From Sphingomonas crocodyli (GTDB taxonomy: Bacteria; Pseudomonadota; Alphaproteobacteria; Sphingomonadales; Sphingomonadaceae): DNA of 64,000 nt. The notes under the pieces were generated by a model, which worked only from the letters and a program-made list of their open reading frames with translations, did not search any database and was not told the DNA's origin. The DNA is taken from contig NZ_SACN01000003.1 of NCBI RefSeq assembly GCF_004005865.1, positions 372,001 through 436,000 of the forward strand. The letters are read 5' to 3'. Shown here piece after piece: positions 37,345-47,735 of the stretch. Each line of letters opens with the position of its first letter. Within the stretch, counting starts at the first letter, position 1. The position numbers and the translations under genes are program-made.

Positions 37345-38445
37345 ATGGACGAGCGTAAAGACTGGCATCTCACCGACGACATCGAGCATGAACGCGGACG
37401 CGGAGATCCCTTCGCTGCAGCCGTTCGCGCGACGCGTATGCCTATGGTGATCACCGATCCAAATCGGCCCGACAATCCGATCGTCTTCTGCAACAAGGCT
37501 TTTCAGCAGCTGACGGGATATGAGCGCAGCGAGATCATCGGGCGAAACTGTCGTTTCCTACAGGGGCCGGACACCGACCGGAACGACGTTCGCAAGGTGC
37601 GTGAGGCGATCGAGGCGGGCCGGGATGTCGATGTCGACTTGCTCAATTATCGCAAGGACGGGTCGACCTTCTGGAACGCTCTTTACCTCAGTCCCGTGCG
37701 CGGCGAGGCAAATGATATCCAGTTCTTTTTCGCCTCGCAGCTCGACGTCACGGATCGCGTCGAAGCGCAACGTGTGATCGCCGAGCAGAAGATGATCGTG
37801 GAAGAGGAGGTCGAGCGGCGCACGGCGCAGCTGAGCGCCGCGCTGGAGGCCAAGACCGTTCTTCTCCACGAAGTCGATCACCGGGTAAAAAACAATCTGA
37901 CGATGATCGGATCGCTGCTCAGGCTTCAGGCCCGCACGATCGGAAATGCCGAGATCAGCGCCAAGCTCGAGGCAATGCTGGAGCGTATCGATGCCCTGGC
38001 CACTGTGCACAGGCGCCTTTACGAATCCGATGACGTCAATCTTTTCGATATTGGGGCCTTCACCGAAAATCTTGTCGCCGACGTGGTGGGTGCGGCCGGG
38101 CGCGTCGAAATTGAAGCGCGCGTCGATGTCGACCGGATCAATGTGCCGTCGTCGATCGCTGCGGCATTGGGCCTGATGATCAACGAAATCCTGACAAACG
38201 CACTCAAGCATGCCTATGCGCATCAAGGTGGAACGCTGACCGTGTCGGCAAAGCGGGATAACGACAGGGCTCGGATCACCATTGCCGATGACGGGCCGGG
38301 ATTTGATGCGGACATGCCGCCTGTTCAAGGGCTGGGTACCCTCCTGGTCAAACGGCTGGCAAAGCAGGCCACCGCCGAGGTCGCATGGGCGTCAAGCGGC
38401 GCGGGCACCGTTGTAACCGTCACTTTTCCCATGGCAGACGCATGA
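37345..38445 (+). CDS. LOV-domain blue-light sensor histidine kinase (HWE/HisKA_2 type)
   Basis: The 366-residue product has an N-terminal LOV domain (about residues 20-135) with GRNCRFLQG, whose Cys forms the flavin adduct on blue light. A linker helix and a HisKA_2/HWE kinase follow: LLHEVDHRVKNNLTMIGSLL, then the ATPase with NEILTNALKHAYAHQGG and DDGPGFD. It is likely cytoplasmic. With the receiver gene next to it (4-base overlap), the layout is that of Caulobacter LovK-LovR, which tune the general stress response. The start is ATG at 37345, with AAAGGG at a good distance; 37339 is an alternative. Confidence 0.9.
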   Translation: MDERKDWHLTDDIEHERGRGDPFAAAVRATRMPMVITDPNRPDNPIVFCNKAFQQLTGYERSEIIGRNCRFLQGPDTDRNDVRKVREAIEAGRDVDVDLLNYRKDGSTFWNALYLSPVRGEANDIQFFFASQLDVTDRVEAQRVIAEQKMIVEEEVERRTAQLSAALEAKTVLLHEVDHRVKNNLTMIGSLLRLQARTIGNAEISAKLEAMLERIDALATVHRRLYESDDVNLFDIGAFTENLVADVVGAAGRVEIEARVDVDRINVPSSIAAALGLMINEILTNALKHAYAHQGGTLTVSAKRDNDRARITIADDGPGFDADMPPVQGLGTLLVKRLAKQATAEVAWASSGAGTVVTVTFPMADA

Positions 38446-38894
38446 AGCGCCCGCTCGCACCGCTTCACGTTTTGATCGTCGAGGATGAAGCGCTCCTTGC
38501 GATGGACATCGAGGCGATGATCGAAGATAGCGGCCACCGCGTTGTGGCCGAGGCGGCATCCCTGTTTGATGTCGAGGAATTGCCGCGCGATCTGGCGCCG
38601 GATCTTGCTTTCGTTGACATCCAGCTGGCCCACGGCACGAACGGGCTCGATGTCTGTCGCCATATCCAGGCCAGCTGGCCCGGCACATTCATTGTTTTCG
38701 TCACCGCCAATCCCAAGAAGATCCCCGAGGACTATTGCGGTGCGCACGGCGTGATACCGAAGCCCTTCTCTCGCAACGGGCTCATGTCCGCTATGCGATA
38801 TATCGAGGAGGGGGTCTGCGATCCGCCGCCCGTATCGCCACAACCGGCGAGCTTCATCGCCTCACCCGCATTCGCCGCCACCTGGGTTAGTTGA
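38442..38894 (+). CDS. Single-domain response regulator (LovR-like)
   Basis: The 150-residue product is a receiver domain with VLIVEDEALLAMDIEAMIED (acidic pocket), FVDIQLA (phospho-Asp), FVTAN (Thr) and VIPKPFS (Lys) and a non-conserved C-terminal tail. There is no output domain, so it should act as a phosphate sink or relay for the LOV kinase. It overlaps the kinase stop by four bases (ATGA). Confidence 0.9.
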   Translation: MKRPLAPLHVLIVEDEALLAMDIEAMIEDSGHRVVAEAASLFDVEELPRDLAPDLAFVDIQLAHGTNGLDVCRHIQASWPGTFIVFVTANPKKIPEDYCGAHGVIPKPFSRNGLMSAMRYIEEGVCDPPPVSPQPASFIASPAFAATWVS

Positions 38895-39741
38895 CCTAGG
38901 GATTGCCGGCTCGTTATCGCCGGCAGGATGAAGGCCGCCGCGATGCAGGTTCGGTCGCACGTTCGAGGCGATCAGAAGAATCGCGCAGCTAAGCATTTTG
39001 ATGCCAGCGGTTTGACGCGGGTGCCAGCTCGGCCGGCGGGACCGCGGCGCCGACCTTTCGCTTCTACCTAGGAAATCCTTTCGACCGGGACTGAGCCCGC
39101 AAGCGCCGCATTCGCCCGGTGGAATTGGGCGACAAGACATGGACCGGGGTGTCGTCCCCCGACGCGCGCCGATCTTGCCAGGAGGTGGCGAGCTCCGGTC
39201 GCACCGTGTCGGCGGCCCCAGGGCTAGGCAAACCCAGCTTCCGCCTCAATCGGTCAAGCCGTTCTGATTTTCGTCTCGGCATACCAGCTCTATTCTGCAA
39301 TGGGCCTATCGCGCGGGACGATGCCATCGATACAACCGACCTCGCCGCTTTGATCTAAAGAACGACGCAGTGAATGTCTGCGATCGCAAATCAGGAGCAA
39401 AGATTTTGTCGGACACTCGGTCGCGAAAGGGACTGCGCTTAGCTCTGGCGAGCGCACCGCGTGGTCATCACCGCAACGATCTCCAGGCTCACGGCTAAGG
39501 AAAATCGCAGCCAGCGAGCCCGGCCCGCAGCGTCCTCGGGGCTCTCGACCACCTGATAGCCGCGTCCAGAACGACCCTATGCGGCCGCAAGGCTGGCAGC
39601 CCAGAGCATCGCCGGGCTGGCACCCTCAAATCATGGCGCCTCGCATGGTTCGCGCCTTCCGCCGCTCCTTGGCGTCGTGTTGTCCCGGCGGCACCACGGA
39701 ACTGATCTATATGGATGTGCGGCGCGCGACTCCCGAGCCAC
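38895..39741. other. Long stretch without a supported gene
   Basis: No frame has a convincing ribosome binding site with domain-like content. A minus-strand frame (39064-39327) with a basic MPRRKSERLDRLRRKLG start was considered but is weak. Confidence 0.4.
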
Positions 39742-40029
39742 ATGCCGGACATGGTCGAGCCGGTACAGATCAGCGACAGCGGTCAGATAAGGATGGTCGT
39801 GGGGGATGTTATGCGCTTTGAGGCCGTGAATGCTCTAGGGTCGCTGCTCGTTGACATTGACCTGGTCGCATGGACGGTTCTGCGCGATCGTCACCCCGAT
39901 ATTCTCGGCGCCGTGAGAGCTCTCGAAGCCTTGGCTAGGCATGGCCGCTGGCAAACCAAACGAGGAACCCGATCTCTTGTGGTATCGCTCGGCCCGCTGA
40001 TCATCGATGAAGTGACCGCGCCGAATTGA
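39742..40029 (+). CDS. Small hypothetical protein
   Basis: The 95-residue product contains MRFEAVNALGSLLVDIDLVA and RDRHPDILGAVRALEALARH, helical and with alternating hydrophobics. No family recognised and the ribosome binding site is weak. Confidence 0.4.
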   Translation: MPDMVEPVQISDSGQIRMVVGDVMRFEAVNALGSLLVDIDLVAWTVLRDRHPDILGAVRALEALARHGRWQTKRGTRSLVVSLGPLIIDEVTAPN

Positions 40030-40340
40030 GCGTCCATTGCCACCCCTGTTAGCATTGTGGCGCAGTAGCGCGAGATGAGAGCGGGCGATCATAGTCTCAT
40101 CTGGATGAGACGATCGATTGGCGGCGCACCGGCATAGCGCCCGATACATGCTCGGCCGGCTACGTGTGTCGGAGCATAGCTGTCCCGGCGGATCGATGTT
40201 CGTGATCAGGTTCGGATCGCTATCTGGGAAAAATTCGACATTTTCGCCGTTGCGATGGATCGGGTTTCACAGTCTGTCGGTTAAGCCGAGGCGGCGGCAG
40301 GCGTCGCGACGATCGATGACAGGCGCGCAGATTGGGCTCA
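40030..40340. other. Intergenic stretch
   Basis: No gene or RNA structure supported. Confidence 0.35.
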
Positions 40341-40739
40341 GTGGTTTTTCGGGTTGTCGCAACCGACGATATGGGTCGCGTGCCGCTGTGGATGTGGATC
40401 GAGCCGCTATCTGCAACGATCTCGATCCACGATCTCGAAGCCGCCTTTCCCAATCCTGAGCAGAAAAACTCAGCAGGCCTGTTCATGGAGCATCGCACCG
40501 CAATCGAACGCTGTGTACGGCGGATTGCGGGCAAGATGCGTGTGCGACCGGACGAACCTCTCAAGATCACGGCTGCCGATCTGGCCGATGATGAATATCA
40601 GCACGACGCGTCTGACCGCGACGCGCCCAGTGCGCTGGCTGACATGAAGACTGATCGCTCCATTGCCCTGGCGGCGAAAGCTTCCGTCGAGCCCGCCCGC
40701 GACCCGCAACGGCATAACCGAGTAACCGCAGGCCGCTGA
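40341..40739 (+). CDS. Small hypothetical protein
   Basis: The 132-residue product begins VVFRVVATDDMGRVPLWMWI and has TISIHDLEAAFPNPEQKNSA and FMEHRTAIERCVRRIAGKMR, a globular pattern, followed by a charged tail. Family not recognised. Start uncertain: TTG 40332, GTG 40341 or ATG 40371. Confidence 0.45.
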   Translation: MVFRVVATDDMGRVPLWMWIEPLSATISIHDLEAAFPNPEQKNSAGLFMEHRTAIERCVRRIAGKMRVRPDEPLKITAADLADDEYQHDASDRDAPSALADMKTDRSIALAAKASVEPARDPQRHNRVTAGR

Positions 40740-40781
40740 CAAACGAGGCGATCTGGGCACCTTCCCCGTCTGCCCGAAAAA

Positions 40782-40807
40782 GACCCCGCCTGGGGTGCGG
40801 CGGGGTC
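40782..40807 (-). terminator. Strong terminator facing left, no gene assigned
   Basis: A perfect 9-bp stem (GACCCCGCC / GGCGGGGTC) with an eight-base loop is followed on the minus strand by TTTTT. No minus-strand gene ends here. It may terminate an unannotated short RNA from the 40810-41050 region, or work as a bidirectional stop for the + strand gene ending at 40739. Confidence 0.65.
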
Positions 40808-41050
40808 CGAGTTCTGGCGTGTTTTAGGGAACACCTCGCGCGAAATGCTTTGTCGTGGAATTGGTTCCGGAACTTTTGCAAATAAGCGGTTCCAGTTTCG
40901 AACGCGGCCGTGTGGGCCCTCAATAACGATGGGCTTAGAGGAACTGGGGCGGACGTTGTGCCGCCTAGACGTGATCGCATCGCCGGCGCCCCGGCTACGC
41001 TCGCTTGATCCAAATTAGGGCGATTATAGCCTCTGGCGGCATTACCCTCC

Positions 41051-41075
41051 GGAACGGCACGCAGGCCGACGAGTT
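41051..41075 (+). promoter_or_regulatory. Putative EcfG promoter of the hemerythrin gene
   Basis: GGAAC at 41051-41055, 17 bases, GTT at 41073-41075; 43 bases before the ATG at 41119. Confidence 0.55.
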
Positions 41076-41118
41076 TCGGGACATCATCGCATTCAGGTCG
41101 CACCGAGGAGTATCCACA

Positions 41119-41982
41119 ATGGCCGACGATGTTCAGCACACGGGTGCCGCTACGAACGCAGCTGTGCAAAAGCGGCCACGTGCCGCGACACGGCGGAAGG
41201 CGGACACTTCGTCGGTTACGAAGACTGAGCCGGCGAGCGCGAACAATAAGGTCGTAAAGGGCGTGGCTCGTGCGTCGAAGACGACGCGGAGGGCCGCTCG
41301 GACTGTGAGCGAGAGCGCGAAGTCCCTGGGCGAAGATGTAAGCCGTCGAACCGCACCCACGCTTCGCCGGATTGCTGAGGCCCCTGCCAAGGCCGGACGC
41401 CGGGCGAACCAAGCCTATGACGCGACAAAAAAGGCCGCTACGGGGCGAACGGCCGTGGTGGTAGGCGCTGCCGCTGCGGGCCTTGTGACGGGGCTGGTGG
41501 TAAATCTCGGGCGCAAAGTCGCGGTGCAGGCGCCAAGCGTGATGGCGGGCGACTGGTTCGAGGCGGTGAAGCTGGAGCATCAGGCGGCGCTATCGCTTTT
41601 TGATGCGATCGAGGCGACCGAGGTCAACGAGCCCGCAAAGCGCAACATGCTTCTGACACAGCTCCAGCACGCGCTCGCCAAACACGCATTCACCGAGGAA
41701 AATGTCATTTACCCCGCCTTGCGCGAGTGGGGTGATAAGGCTGATGCCGACAAGCTCAACCATGATCATGGTTATGTGAAGCAGCATCTCTACGAGCTCG
41801 ACGCGATCGATCCGAAGTCGAGCCGGTTCCTTGGTAAAATTGCTGCATTCCGCGCTGACCTGGAGGCGCATATTCGCGAGGAGGAAGAGTCGATCTTCCC
41901 GCCGCTTCATGCCGCTTTCGGAGAAGAGAAGAACAAGACGATCACCGCTCTTGCCAATAAGGAAGGCTTCAAGCTCGCCTGA
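41119..41982 (+). CDS. Hemerythrin-domain protein with histone-like N-terminus
   Basis: The 287-residue product has a Lys/Arg/Ala-rich N-terminal third (about residues 15-105, many KR and AAK patches like eukaryotic H1 tails), a hydrophobic Gly/Ala segment (about 110-130) and a C-terminal hemerythrin-type four-helix domain with KLEHQAALSLFDAIEATEVN, HAFTEENVIYPALREW, NHDHGYVKQHL and HIREEEESIFPPLHAAF, which supply the iron ligands. Start is ATG after GAGGAG. An EcfG-like box precedes it. Confidence 0.8.
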   Translation: MADDVQHTGAATNAAVQKRPRAATRRKADTSSVTKTEPASANNKVVKGVARASKTTRRAARTVSESAKSLGEDVSRRTAPTLRRIAEAPAKAGRRANQAYDATKKAATGRTAVVVGAAAAGLVTGLVVNLGRKVAVQAPSVMAGDWFEAVKLEHQAALSLFDAIEATEVNEPAKRNMLLTQLQHALAKHAFTEENVIYPALREWGDKADADKLNHDHGYVKQHLYELDAIDPKSSRFLGKIAAFRADLEAHIREEEESIFPPLHAAFGEEKNKTITALANKEGFKLA

Positions 41983-42025
41983 GCTTGAGCGATCGTGGTG
42001 AAGACATCCCTTTCGTGTCTTGGTG

Positions 42026-42052
42026 GGCGGCATTGGCCGAAGGCCGCCTTTT
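42026..42052 (+). terminator. Rho-independent terminator of the hemerythrin gene
   Basis: GGCGGC (42026-42031) pairs with GCCGCC (42043-42048) and is followed by TTTT, 44 bases after the stop. Confidence 0.65.
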
Positions 42053-42493
42053 CCGCCGCCGTCGCAGGACCAGCACTGAGCCGCTGCGCCGATTGCGGAG
42101 CTCCGATGCGCAAGGACGAAGCAGGCCGGTGGTCGGTGCGCGGCCATCCGCTAGTCTGGTCCTGGCGGCGTGTTTTTGGCGGGAGGTTGCCTCGCGCGTG
42201 GGTCGTGCTCGCGTCGCTCTAGGGGGTGCGTTTTCTCTGGCGAGAGCGCCTGATTCAGGACCACCACCGAGAACTCCACCCGGATCCGCGGGCGTCCTAA
42301 GCGCGCAGCGATCGTCTGAGGGCAATATATCCGGCTTCGCGCAAAAGCGGCTTTGATCGCGACAGGGTTCAAGCCCGACCTGCTTTGCACGACGCTCCCC
42401 ACGCGATGCTAGCGACGAGACGTTGCAGGCCGTTCGCGATGCAATCGTTTGTCGGTTTCGGGGGCGCCCCTCTTGCGCTACGGTGTCATCACG
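42053..42493. other. Intergenic stretch before the hybrid kinase
   Basis: No supported gene; frames are shadow-like. The kinase start itself is uncertain in this area (TTG 42449, ATG 42494 or ATG 42551). Confidence 0.35.
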
Positions 42494-45067
42494 ATGAGCG
42501 AACGAGGCCATGGTGGCGGTCGGCTCAGATTTCCCGATGGATCGCCCACGATGTCCACGGCGCTCGCCGCTTCAGCCCCATCCCGTTCAGATCGGCCGAT
42601 GTTTCTCGCAGGTGGCGGACGGTGTGCCGACCTGATCGCCGCGAAGAACTGGGCCAATACGCCGCTTGGACCGATAGCAGCGTGGTCGACCTGCCTCACC
42701 AACGCGACCTCGCTCATGCTGCGTTCGCGTATTCCCATCGTGATGTTGTGGGGGCGTGAGGGCGTCATGCTGTACAATGACGCTTATTCGGGTTTTGCAG
42801 GCGCACGTCATCCCGACCTGCTCGGCTCGAACGTCCGCGAAGGCTGGGGCGAGGTCGCCGATTTCAACGACAATGTGATGAACGTCGTCCTGGCCGGCGG
42901 AACGTTGCACTATCGCGACCAGGAACTGACCCTGTTGCGAAACGGAGCCCCCGAACAGGTCTGGATGGACCTCGATTATTCGCCGGTGCTCGCCGAGACG
43001 GGCATACCCGCCGGGGTCATATGCTTTCTTGCGGAAACCACCGAGCGTGTCGCGGCCGAGCGGAAATCGGATTTCCTGTTCACGCTGTCGGAAGATCTCC
43101 GGGCGCTGTCCACCCCGGCCGAGATCATGAGCCTGGCTGCGGAACGCCTGGGAAACTGGCTCGATGCCAGCCGCGTCTTTTATGCCGAGATCGCCAGCGG
43201 GCGCATGACCGTCGAGCGCGACTATGCGCGTCGCGTGGGCTCGATCGTTGGCGAACATTCTCTCGAGGCGTTCGGGCCCGATCTGCTTGCAGCCTACAGA
43301 ATTGGCACACCCGTAACCGTTCAGGACGTCCAGTTGGATGCCCGGCTGAGCCTGGACGCCAAGGCGGGGCTGGCTTCCCGCGAGGTCGGCGCTTTCGTGG
43401 ACGTGGTGCTGTTCGAAGAAACGCAATGGGTCGGTCTGCTGGCGGTGCAGAACGACACGCCCCGCATCTGGTCCAAAGCCGAAGAGACGCTGATCCATGA
43501 CGTCGGGGAGCGGGTCAGGGGCGCCGTCGAGCGCGCTCGTGCCGAGCGCGATCGCCTCTGGGATCTCACCCAGGACATGCTGGCGCGGGCCGATTATCGC
43601 GGGATGATGTCGGCGGTCAGCCCTGCCTGGACGCGGGTTCTCGGCTGGAGCGAAAACGAACTTCTCACCCGCGGTTATGCCAGCTTCATGCATCCCGAGG
43701 ACGAGGCCCCTACCCTGTCCGCGATCGCGCGCATGGCCGAAACGCGCCAACCCGCACGGTTTGAGAACCGCATCGCGACCAGGGATGGCGGCTGGAAAAG
43801 CGTTGAATGGACCGTTGCTCCCGAACCCGACGGCGCAAACTTTGTGGCGGTCGGGCGCGACCTGAGTGACGCCAAGGCCCGACAGGCCGAGCTCGAAGCG
43901 GCACACGAAGCGCTTCGGCAAAGCCAGAAGATGGATGCCGTTGGACAACTGACGGGCGGAATCGCGCACGACTTCAATAATATGCTGACCGGGATTATCG
44001 GCAGCCTCGACCTCATACAGCGAAACATCGCGACAGGGAGGATGGATCGGGTCGATCGCTATATCGAGGCCGCCATGACATCGGCGCAGCGGGCCGCTGC
44101 GCTCACCTCGCGGCTCCTTGCTTTCGGCCGTCGTCAATCGCTTGATCTCACGGCCATCGACGTCAACGCGCTGGTCGAAGGCCTCGAGGAACTGCTTCGC
44201 CGTACGCTCGGCGAGCAGGTCGAGTTCGAGACCCGGCTTGCGTCGGATCTCTGGACGGCTTCGACCGACGCGCATCAACTGGAAAGCGCGCTTCTCAATC
44301 TGTGCATCAACGCCCGGGATGCGATGCCACAAGGCGGCAAGCTGATCGTCGAGACGGCCAATTTCGAACGCGATGACGGGCGCGACCACGGCGGGCTCGA
44401 CGCCGGCGACTATGTTGTCCTGAGCGTTACCGATTCCGGATCCGGCATGTCGCCATCCACGCTCGAAAAGGTCTTCGAGCCTTTCTTTACCACAAAGCCG
44501 GTCGGCCAGGGCACGGGCCTGGGCCTTTCGATGATCTACGGCTTCGCGCAACAATCCGGCGGTCATGTGCAGATCGACAGCGAGCTCGGGCGGGGCACGA
44601 CGGTGAAGCTATTTGTCCAGCGCTTCCACGGCGAAAGGCCGGTCGGGTCCGACAGGCTATCGCAAACCCCGCTTGGCGCTGGCGAATTTGTCATGGTGGT
44701 GGAGGACGATCCGTCAGTTCGGCTGATCGTGACCGAAGTCCTCACCGAGATCGGCTATGGCGTGATCGAGGCGGTCGATGCTGCGAGCGCTATTCCCATC
44801 CTCGAGTCCGGTCGCCAGATCGATTTGCTCGTCACCGATGTCGGTCTGCCCGGACTGAACGGTCGGCAGTTGGCCGAGATTGCACGGCAGACCAGACCTG
44901 AACTCAAGGTGCTTTTCGTTACGGGCTACGCCGAAAATGCGACCGTCCGGACCGGATTTCTCGACGAGGGCATGGACATGATGACCAAGCCATTCGCGGT
45001 CGAGGCGCTGGCTGAGAAGATCCGCGACACGCTTGGCAGCCCGACGGACCGCCCGCCAGCGAACTAG
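42494..45067 (+). CDS. PAS-GAF-PAS hybrid sensor histidine kinase
   Basis: The product of about 857 residues carries a PAS-like region (about 45-180), a GAF domain (about 200-360), a second PAS (about 365-475), a HisKA domain with [20 protein letters not shown], a HATPase with [20 protein letters not shown] and GTGLGLSMI, and a C-terminal receiver with [26 protein letters not shown] and TKPF. No membrane segment is visible, so it senses a cytoplasmic signal. The family is common in sphingomonads. The three possible starts all lack a strong ribosome binding site. Confidence 0.88.
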   Translation: MSERGHGGGRLRFPDGSPTMSTALAASAPSRSDRPMFLAGGGRCADLIAAKNWANTPLGPIAAWSTCLTNATSLMLRSRIPIVMLWGREGVMLYNDAYSGFAGARHPDLLGSNVREGWGEVADFNDNVMNVVLAGGTLHYRDQELTLLRNGAPEQVWMDLDYSPVLAETGIPAGVICFLAETTERVAAERKSDFLFTLSEDLRALSTPAEIMSLAAERLGNWLDASRVFYAEIASGRMTVERDYARRVGSIVGEHSLEAFGPDLLAAYRIGTPVTVQDVQLDARLSLDAKAGLASREVGAFVDVVLFEETQWVGLLAVQNDTPRIWSKAEETLIHDVGERVRGAVERARAERDRLWDLTQDMLARADYRGMMSAVSPAWTRVLGWSENELLTRGYASFMHPEDEAPTLSAIARMAETRQPARFENRIATRDGGWKSVEWTVAPEPDGANFVAVGRDLSDAKARQAELEAAHEALRQSQKMDAVGQLTGGIAHDFNNMLTGIIGSLDLIQRNIATGRMDRVDRYIEAAMTSAQRAAALTSRLLAFGRRQSLDLTAIDVNALVEGLEELLRRTLGEQVEFETRLASDLWTASTDAHQLESALLNLCINARDAMPQGGKLIVETANFERDDGRDHGGLDAGDYVVLSVTDSGSGMSPSTLEKVFEPFFTTKPVGQGTGLGLSMIYGFAQQSGGHVQIDSELGRGTTVKLFVQRFHGERPVGSDRLSQTPLGAGEFVMVVEDDPSVRLIVTEVLTEIGYGVIEAVDAASAIPILESGRQIDLLVTDVGLPGLNGRQLAEIARQTRPELKVLFVTGYAENATVRTGFLDEGMDMMTKPFAVEALAEKIRDTLGSPTDRPPAN

Positions 45068-45270
45068 GCGGCATGCGGCGCTTGATGTCGAGGACGACCG
45101 TATCTGGTCGTCGCCAGGGCGCGCGGGCGCAAGATCGCGTCGGCACGCCGGTCTTCGTCCTCACGGGCAATGCTGCTTTCGATCCGGCGCAACGGAAAAA
45201 GTGGCCGCTCTCTTGACCGCATCAACCTTGAGGGCCCCGATCGCGCCGCAGCTGATGTGGTGGAGTGGAT

Positions 45271-46992
45271 ATGTACGATCTCGTCATCCTGAACGGCACG
45301 GTGATCGACGGATCGGGCCTGTCGCGGCAGCGCGCAGACCTCGCCATTCATGATGGTCGTATCGTCGGCATCGGGCGCTTCGGCACGAGCGAAGGGCGGC
45401 GCGTGATCGATGCCGACGGGCATGTCGTCGCCCCGGGCATCGTCGATCCACACACCCATTATGATCCCCAGCTCACCTTCGAGCCCTACGCGACCTCATC
45501 CTGTTTCCACGGGGTGACGAGCGTGGTTGCTGGCAATTGCGGCTTTGCGATGGCGCCCACAAGAGCCTCCGATCGCGCATATATCGGATCGATCTTCACG
45601 CGCGTTGAGGAGATTGGCGCAAAGACGATCGCGGCGATCGACTGGGATTTCGAGACCTTCCCCGATTTTCTGGCCGCGCGAACGAACAGGCTCGGGGTCA
45701 ATGCAGGTTTTTACATCGGCCATTCCAACATTCGCCGCTGGGTGATGGGGTCGGCGTGCACCGAGCGCGAGGCGACCGAAGCGGAAATCGAGGCGATGTG
45801 CGCTCTCGTGCGCGACGCGATGGCGGCGGGGGCGGCGGGTATATCGTCATCGCACTCGCCAACCGATCTCGACATGGAGGACAGGCCCGTTCCCAGCCGC
45901 CTTTCCTCGCGCGCCGAACTGCTCGCGCTGGCCGGCGAGCTTGGCCGGGCGAACAGAGGCACCTTTGCCTATCTTCCCTTGAGCGCAATCGGCGGGCTTA
46001 CCAAGGCGGATGGCGAACTGCTGATCGATCTGTCGCTGGAAAGCCGGCGGCCGATCATCATCCAGGGGCTTGGCGCGCGCAGCAAGATCGAGGCGCCGAC
46101 GGCGACCTGGCCGGAATCGCGAAAATATCTTGACCATTGCCGCGACCGCGGCGCCGCGGTCTACTCGCTGCTGATCTCGCGCCCGTTCAATCGACCCTTC
46201 ACCCTTTCCGGCACGACGAGCTTGTACGAAGGGGTGCCGGCCTTTCACCGGCTGTTCAGGACCGCCGACATCGCCGACCGGATCGCGATGCTGCGCGACC
46301 CCGCCTATCGCGACGAGATCCGCTACGCGGTGGAAAATCCGAACCGCGATCCCGCGATGGGATCGAACACACCGCCGCCCGCTTTTTCGCTCGTATCCGT
46401 CAGCCAAAGCGCAGATGCACGGGCGATGGGCCGCAGGCTCGACGACCTCGCGGTGGAGCGCGGTCGTGCGCCAATGGACGTGATGGTTGATCTTGCCCTT
46501 TCAGACCATCTCGCGACCGAGTTCGTCTGGAACACTGAAACCGACGAATGGCGCGACGGAACATTGCTGGCGTCGCGCCACCCGCAGATGATCATCGGCA
46601 CGTCCGACGGGGGCGCGCATCTCGGTCGCGACGACAATGCCGAGTTTTCATCCTATTTCTTCCAGAAGTGGGTGCGCGAATGGGGCAAGTGGACGCTGGA
46701 GGAAGCGATCCGCGAGCTGACCATGTTTCCGGCAAGGCTGCTCGGCTTTCGCGATCGCGGCCTGATCGCGGAAGGATATGCCGCCGACCTGATGATCTTC
46801 GATCCCGAGACGATCGGCCCCGATCGCAAGGCGATAACCGATGATTTTCCAGGCGGCGATCCCCGCTGGTCGAGCCGACCGAAGGGTATCAAGGCGACCA
46901 TCGTCAACGGCGTGCCGATCGTGCTCGACGGCGAACTTGTCGCCGATTGCGGTCTGCCGGGTCAGATTTTGCGTCCTGGCCTGCCGCATTAG
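45271..46992 (+). CDS. N-acyl-D-amino-acid deacylase family amidohydrolase
   Basis: The 573-residue product is a metal-dependent amidohydrolase: VAPGIVDPHTHYDPQLTFEP (HxH metal ligands), GVTSVVAGNCGFAMAP and GTSDGGAHLGRDDNAEFSSY near the end. The sequence order matches D-aminoacylase/N-acyl-D-amino-acid deacylase. Close relatives act on other N-acyl or lactone substrates, so the substrate is not settled. ATG at 45271 follows GGAG at five bases; a GTG two codons upstream is possible. Confidence 0.85.
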   Translation: MYDLVILNGTVIDGSGLSRQRADLAIHDGRIVGIGRFGTSEGRRVIDADGHVVAPGIVDPHTHYDPQLTFEPYATSSCFHGVTSVVAGNCGFAMAPTRASDRAYIGSIFTRVEEIGAKTIAAIDWDFETFPDFLAARTNRLGVNAGFYIGHSNIRRWVMGSACTEREATEAEIEAMCALVRDAMAAGAAGISSSHSPTDLDMEDRPVPSRLSSRAELLALAGELGRANRGTFAYLPLSAIGGLTKADGELLIDLSLESRRPIIIQGLGARSKIEAPTATWPESRKYLDHCRDRGAAVYSLLISRPFNRPFTLSGTTSLYEGVPAFHRLFRTADIADRIAMLRDPAYRDEIRYAVENPNRDPAMGSNTPPPAFSLVSVSQSADARAMGRRLDDLAVERGRAPMDVMVDLALSDHLATEFVWNTETDEWRDGTLLASRHPQMIIGTSDGGAHLGRDDNAEFSSYFFQKWVREWGKWTLEEAIRELTMFPARLLGFRDRGLIAEGYAADLMIFDPETIGPDRKAITDDFPGGDPRWSSRPKGIKATIVNGVPIVLDGELVADCGLPGQILRPGLPH

Positions 46993-47241
46993 ATCGAGCT
47001 TGCCGATCGAAAATCGGCCCCGATGGGCGCGCGCGTGGACGGTCGCTTCGTGAGAAGGCCAAGCCTGGGCTGTCACTTCATTGTGTCGATCCGCTCACCC
47101 GCGACTATGCCCTGTCGGCGACACGGCGCGAGGCTGCACGCCGACGCCACCCCCTTTTTGCTACCAGCGGGTCGCGCGCCTGCGCCCAATAGATATTGAC
47201 CGCACAGGCAAATTGGGATCGATTGTGTCAGGAGGTGAGCG

Positions 47242-47634
47242 GTGCCACAGCCTTTCTGGACACTGGTCGATCTTGATGGACGCTTCGCCGACATTGACCC
47301 GGCCTTCTGCGGCTTGCTGGGCAGGTCTCGGGAAAGCCTCATCAGCAAGTCTATCCTTGCCATCACCCACCCGGACGACAAAGCCGACACCGCTGCAGAT
47401 TTTGTACGATCGAAAGGGGATGTGAGCTTTGCTATCGTTAAGCGCTATGTCGGCGCCACGGGCGAGGTGGTCTGGGCGCACGCTTTGGCAACTCCATACC
47501 GATCCGTGTCGGGGCGGCGCCACATGTTGGGTTCGATCTGGCTGACCGGACCCGACCTTGCGATCATGCGCCAACGATCCCGGACGTCAGCCATTTTCCA
47601 GACGTTCGAGCGGTGGCCGACAGGCACCATCTGA
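47242..47634 (+). CDS. Stand-alone PAS-domain protein
   Basis: The 130-residue product is a single PAS fold with WTLVDLDGRFADIDPAFCGL, SILAITHPDDKADTA and YVGATGEVVWAHALATPYRS. No output domain. It may bind a small ligand and partner with a kinase. The GTG start follows AGGAGG at a good distance. Confidence 0.75.
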   Translation: MPQPFWTLVDLDGRFADIDPAFCGLLGRSRESLISKSILAITHPDDKADTAADFVRSKGDVSFAIVKRYVGATGEVVWAHALATPYRSVSGRRHMLGSIWLTGPDLAIMRQRSRTSAIFQTFERWPTGTI

Positions 47635-47735
47635 CACCCGGATGCTGCCAGGTGATTGAGGCAGGCCGACGCGAGCTATGCTTTCGAAGGCATTGCCGGC
47701 GCATTCTTGCGGGATCGGCTGGCCAGGCGATCCCG

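Noticed and set aside
39064..39327. Minus-strand frame with a basic MPRRKSERLD start
   Set aside because: Weak binding site and no family; not enough evidence to call a gene.
42587..44566. 659-residue minus-strand frame
   Set aside because: Antisense shadow of the hybrid kinase; no domain in that frame.
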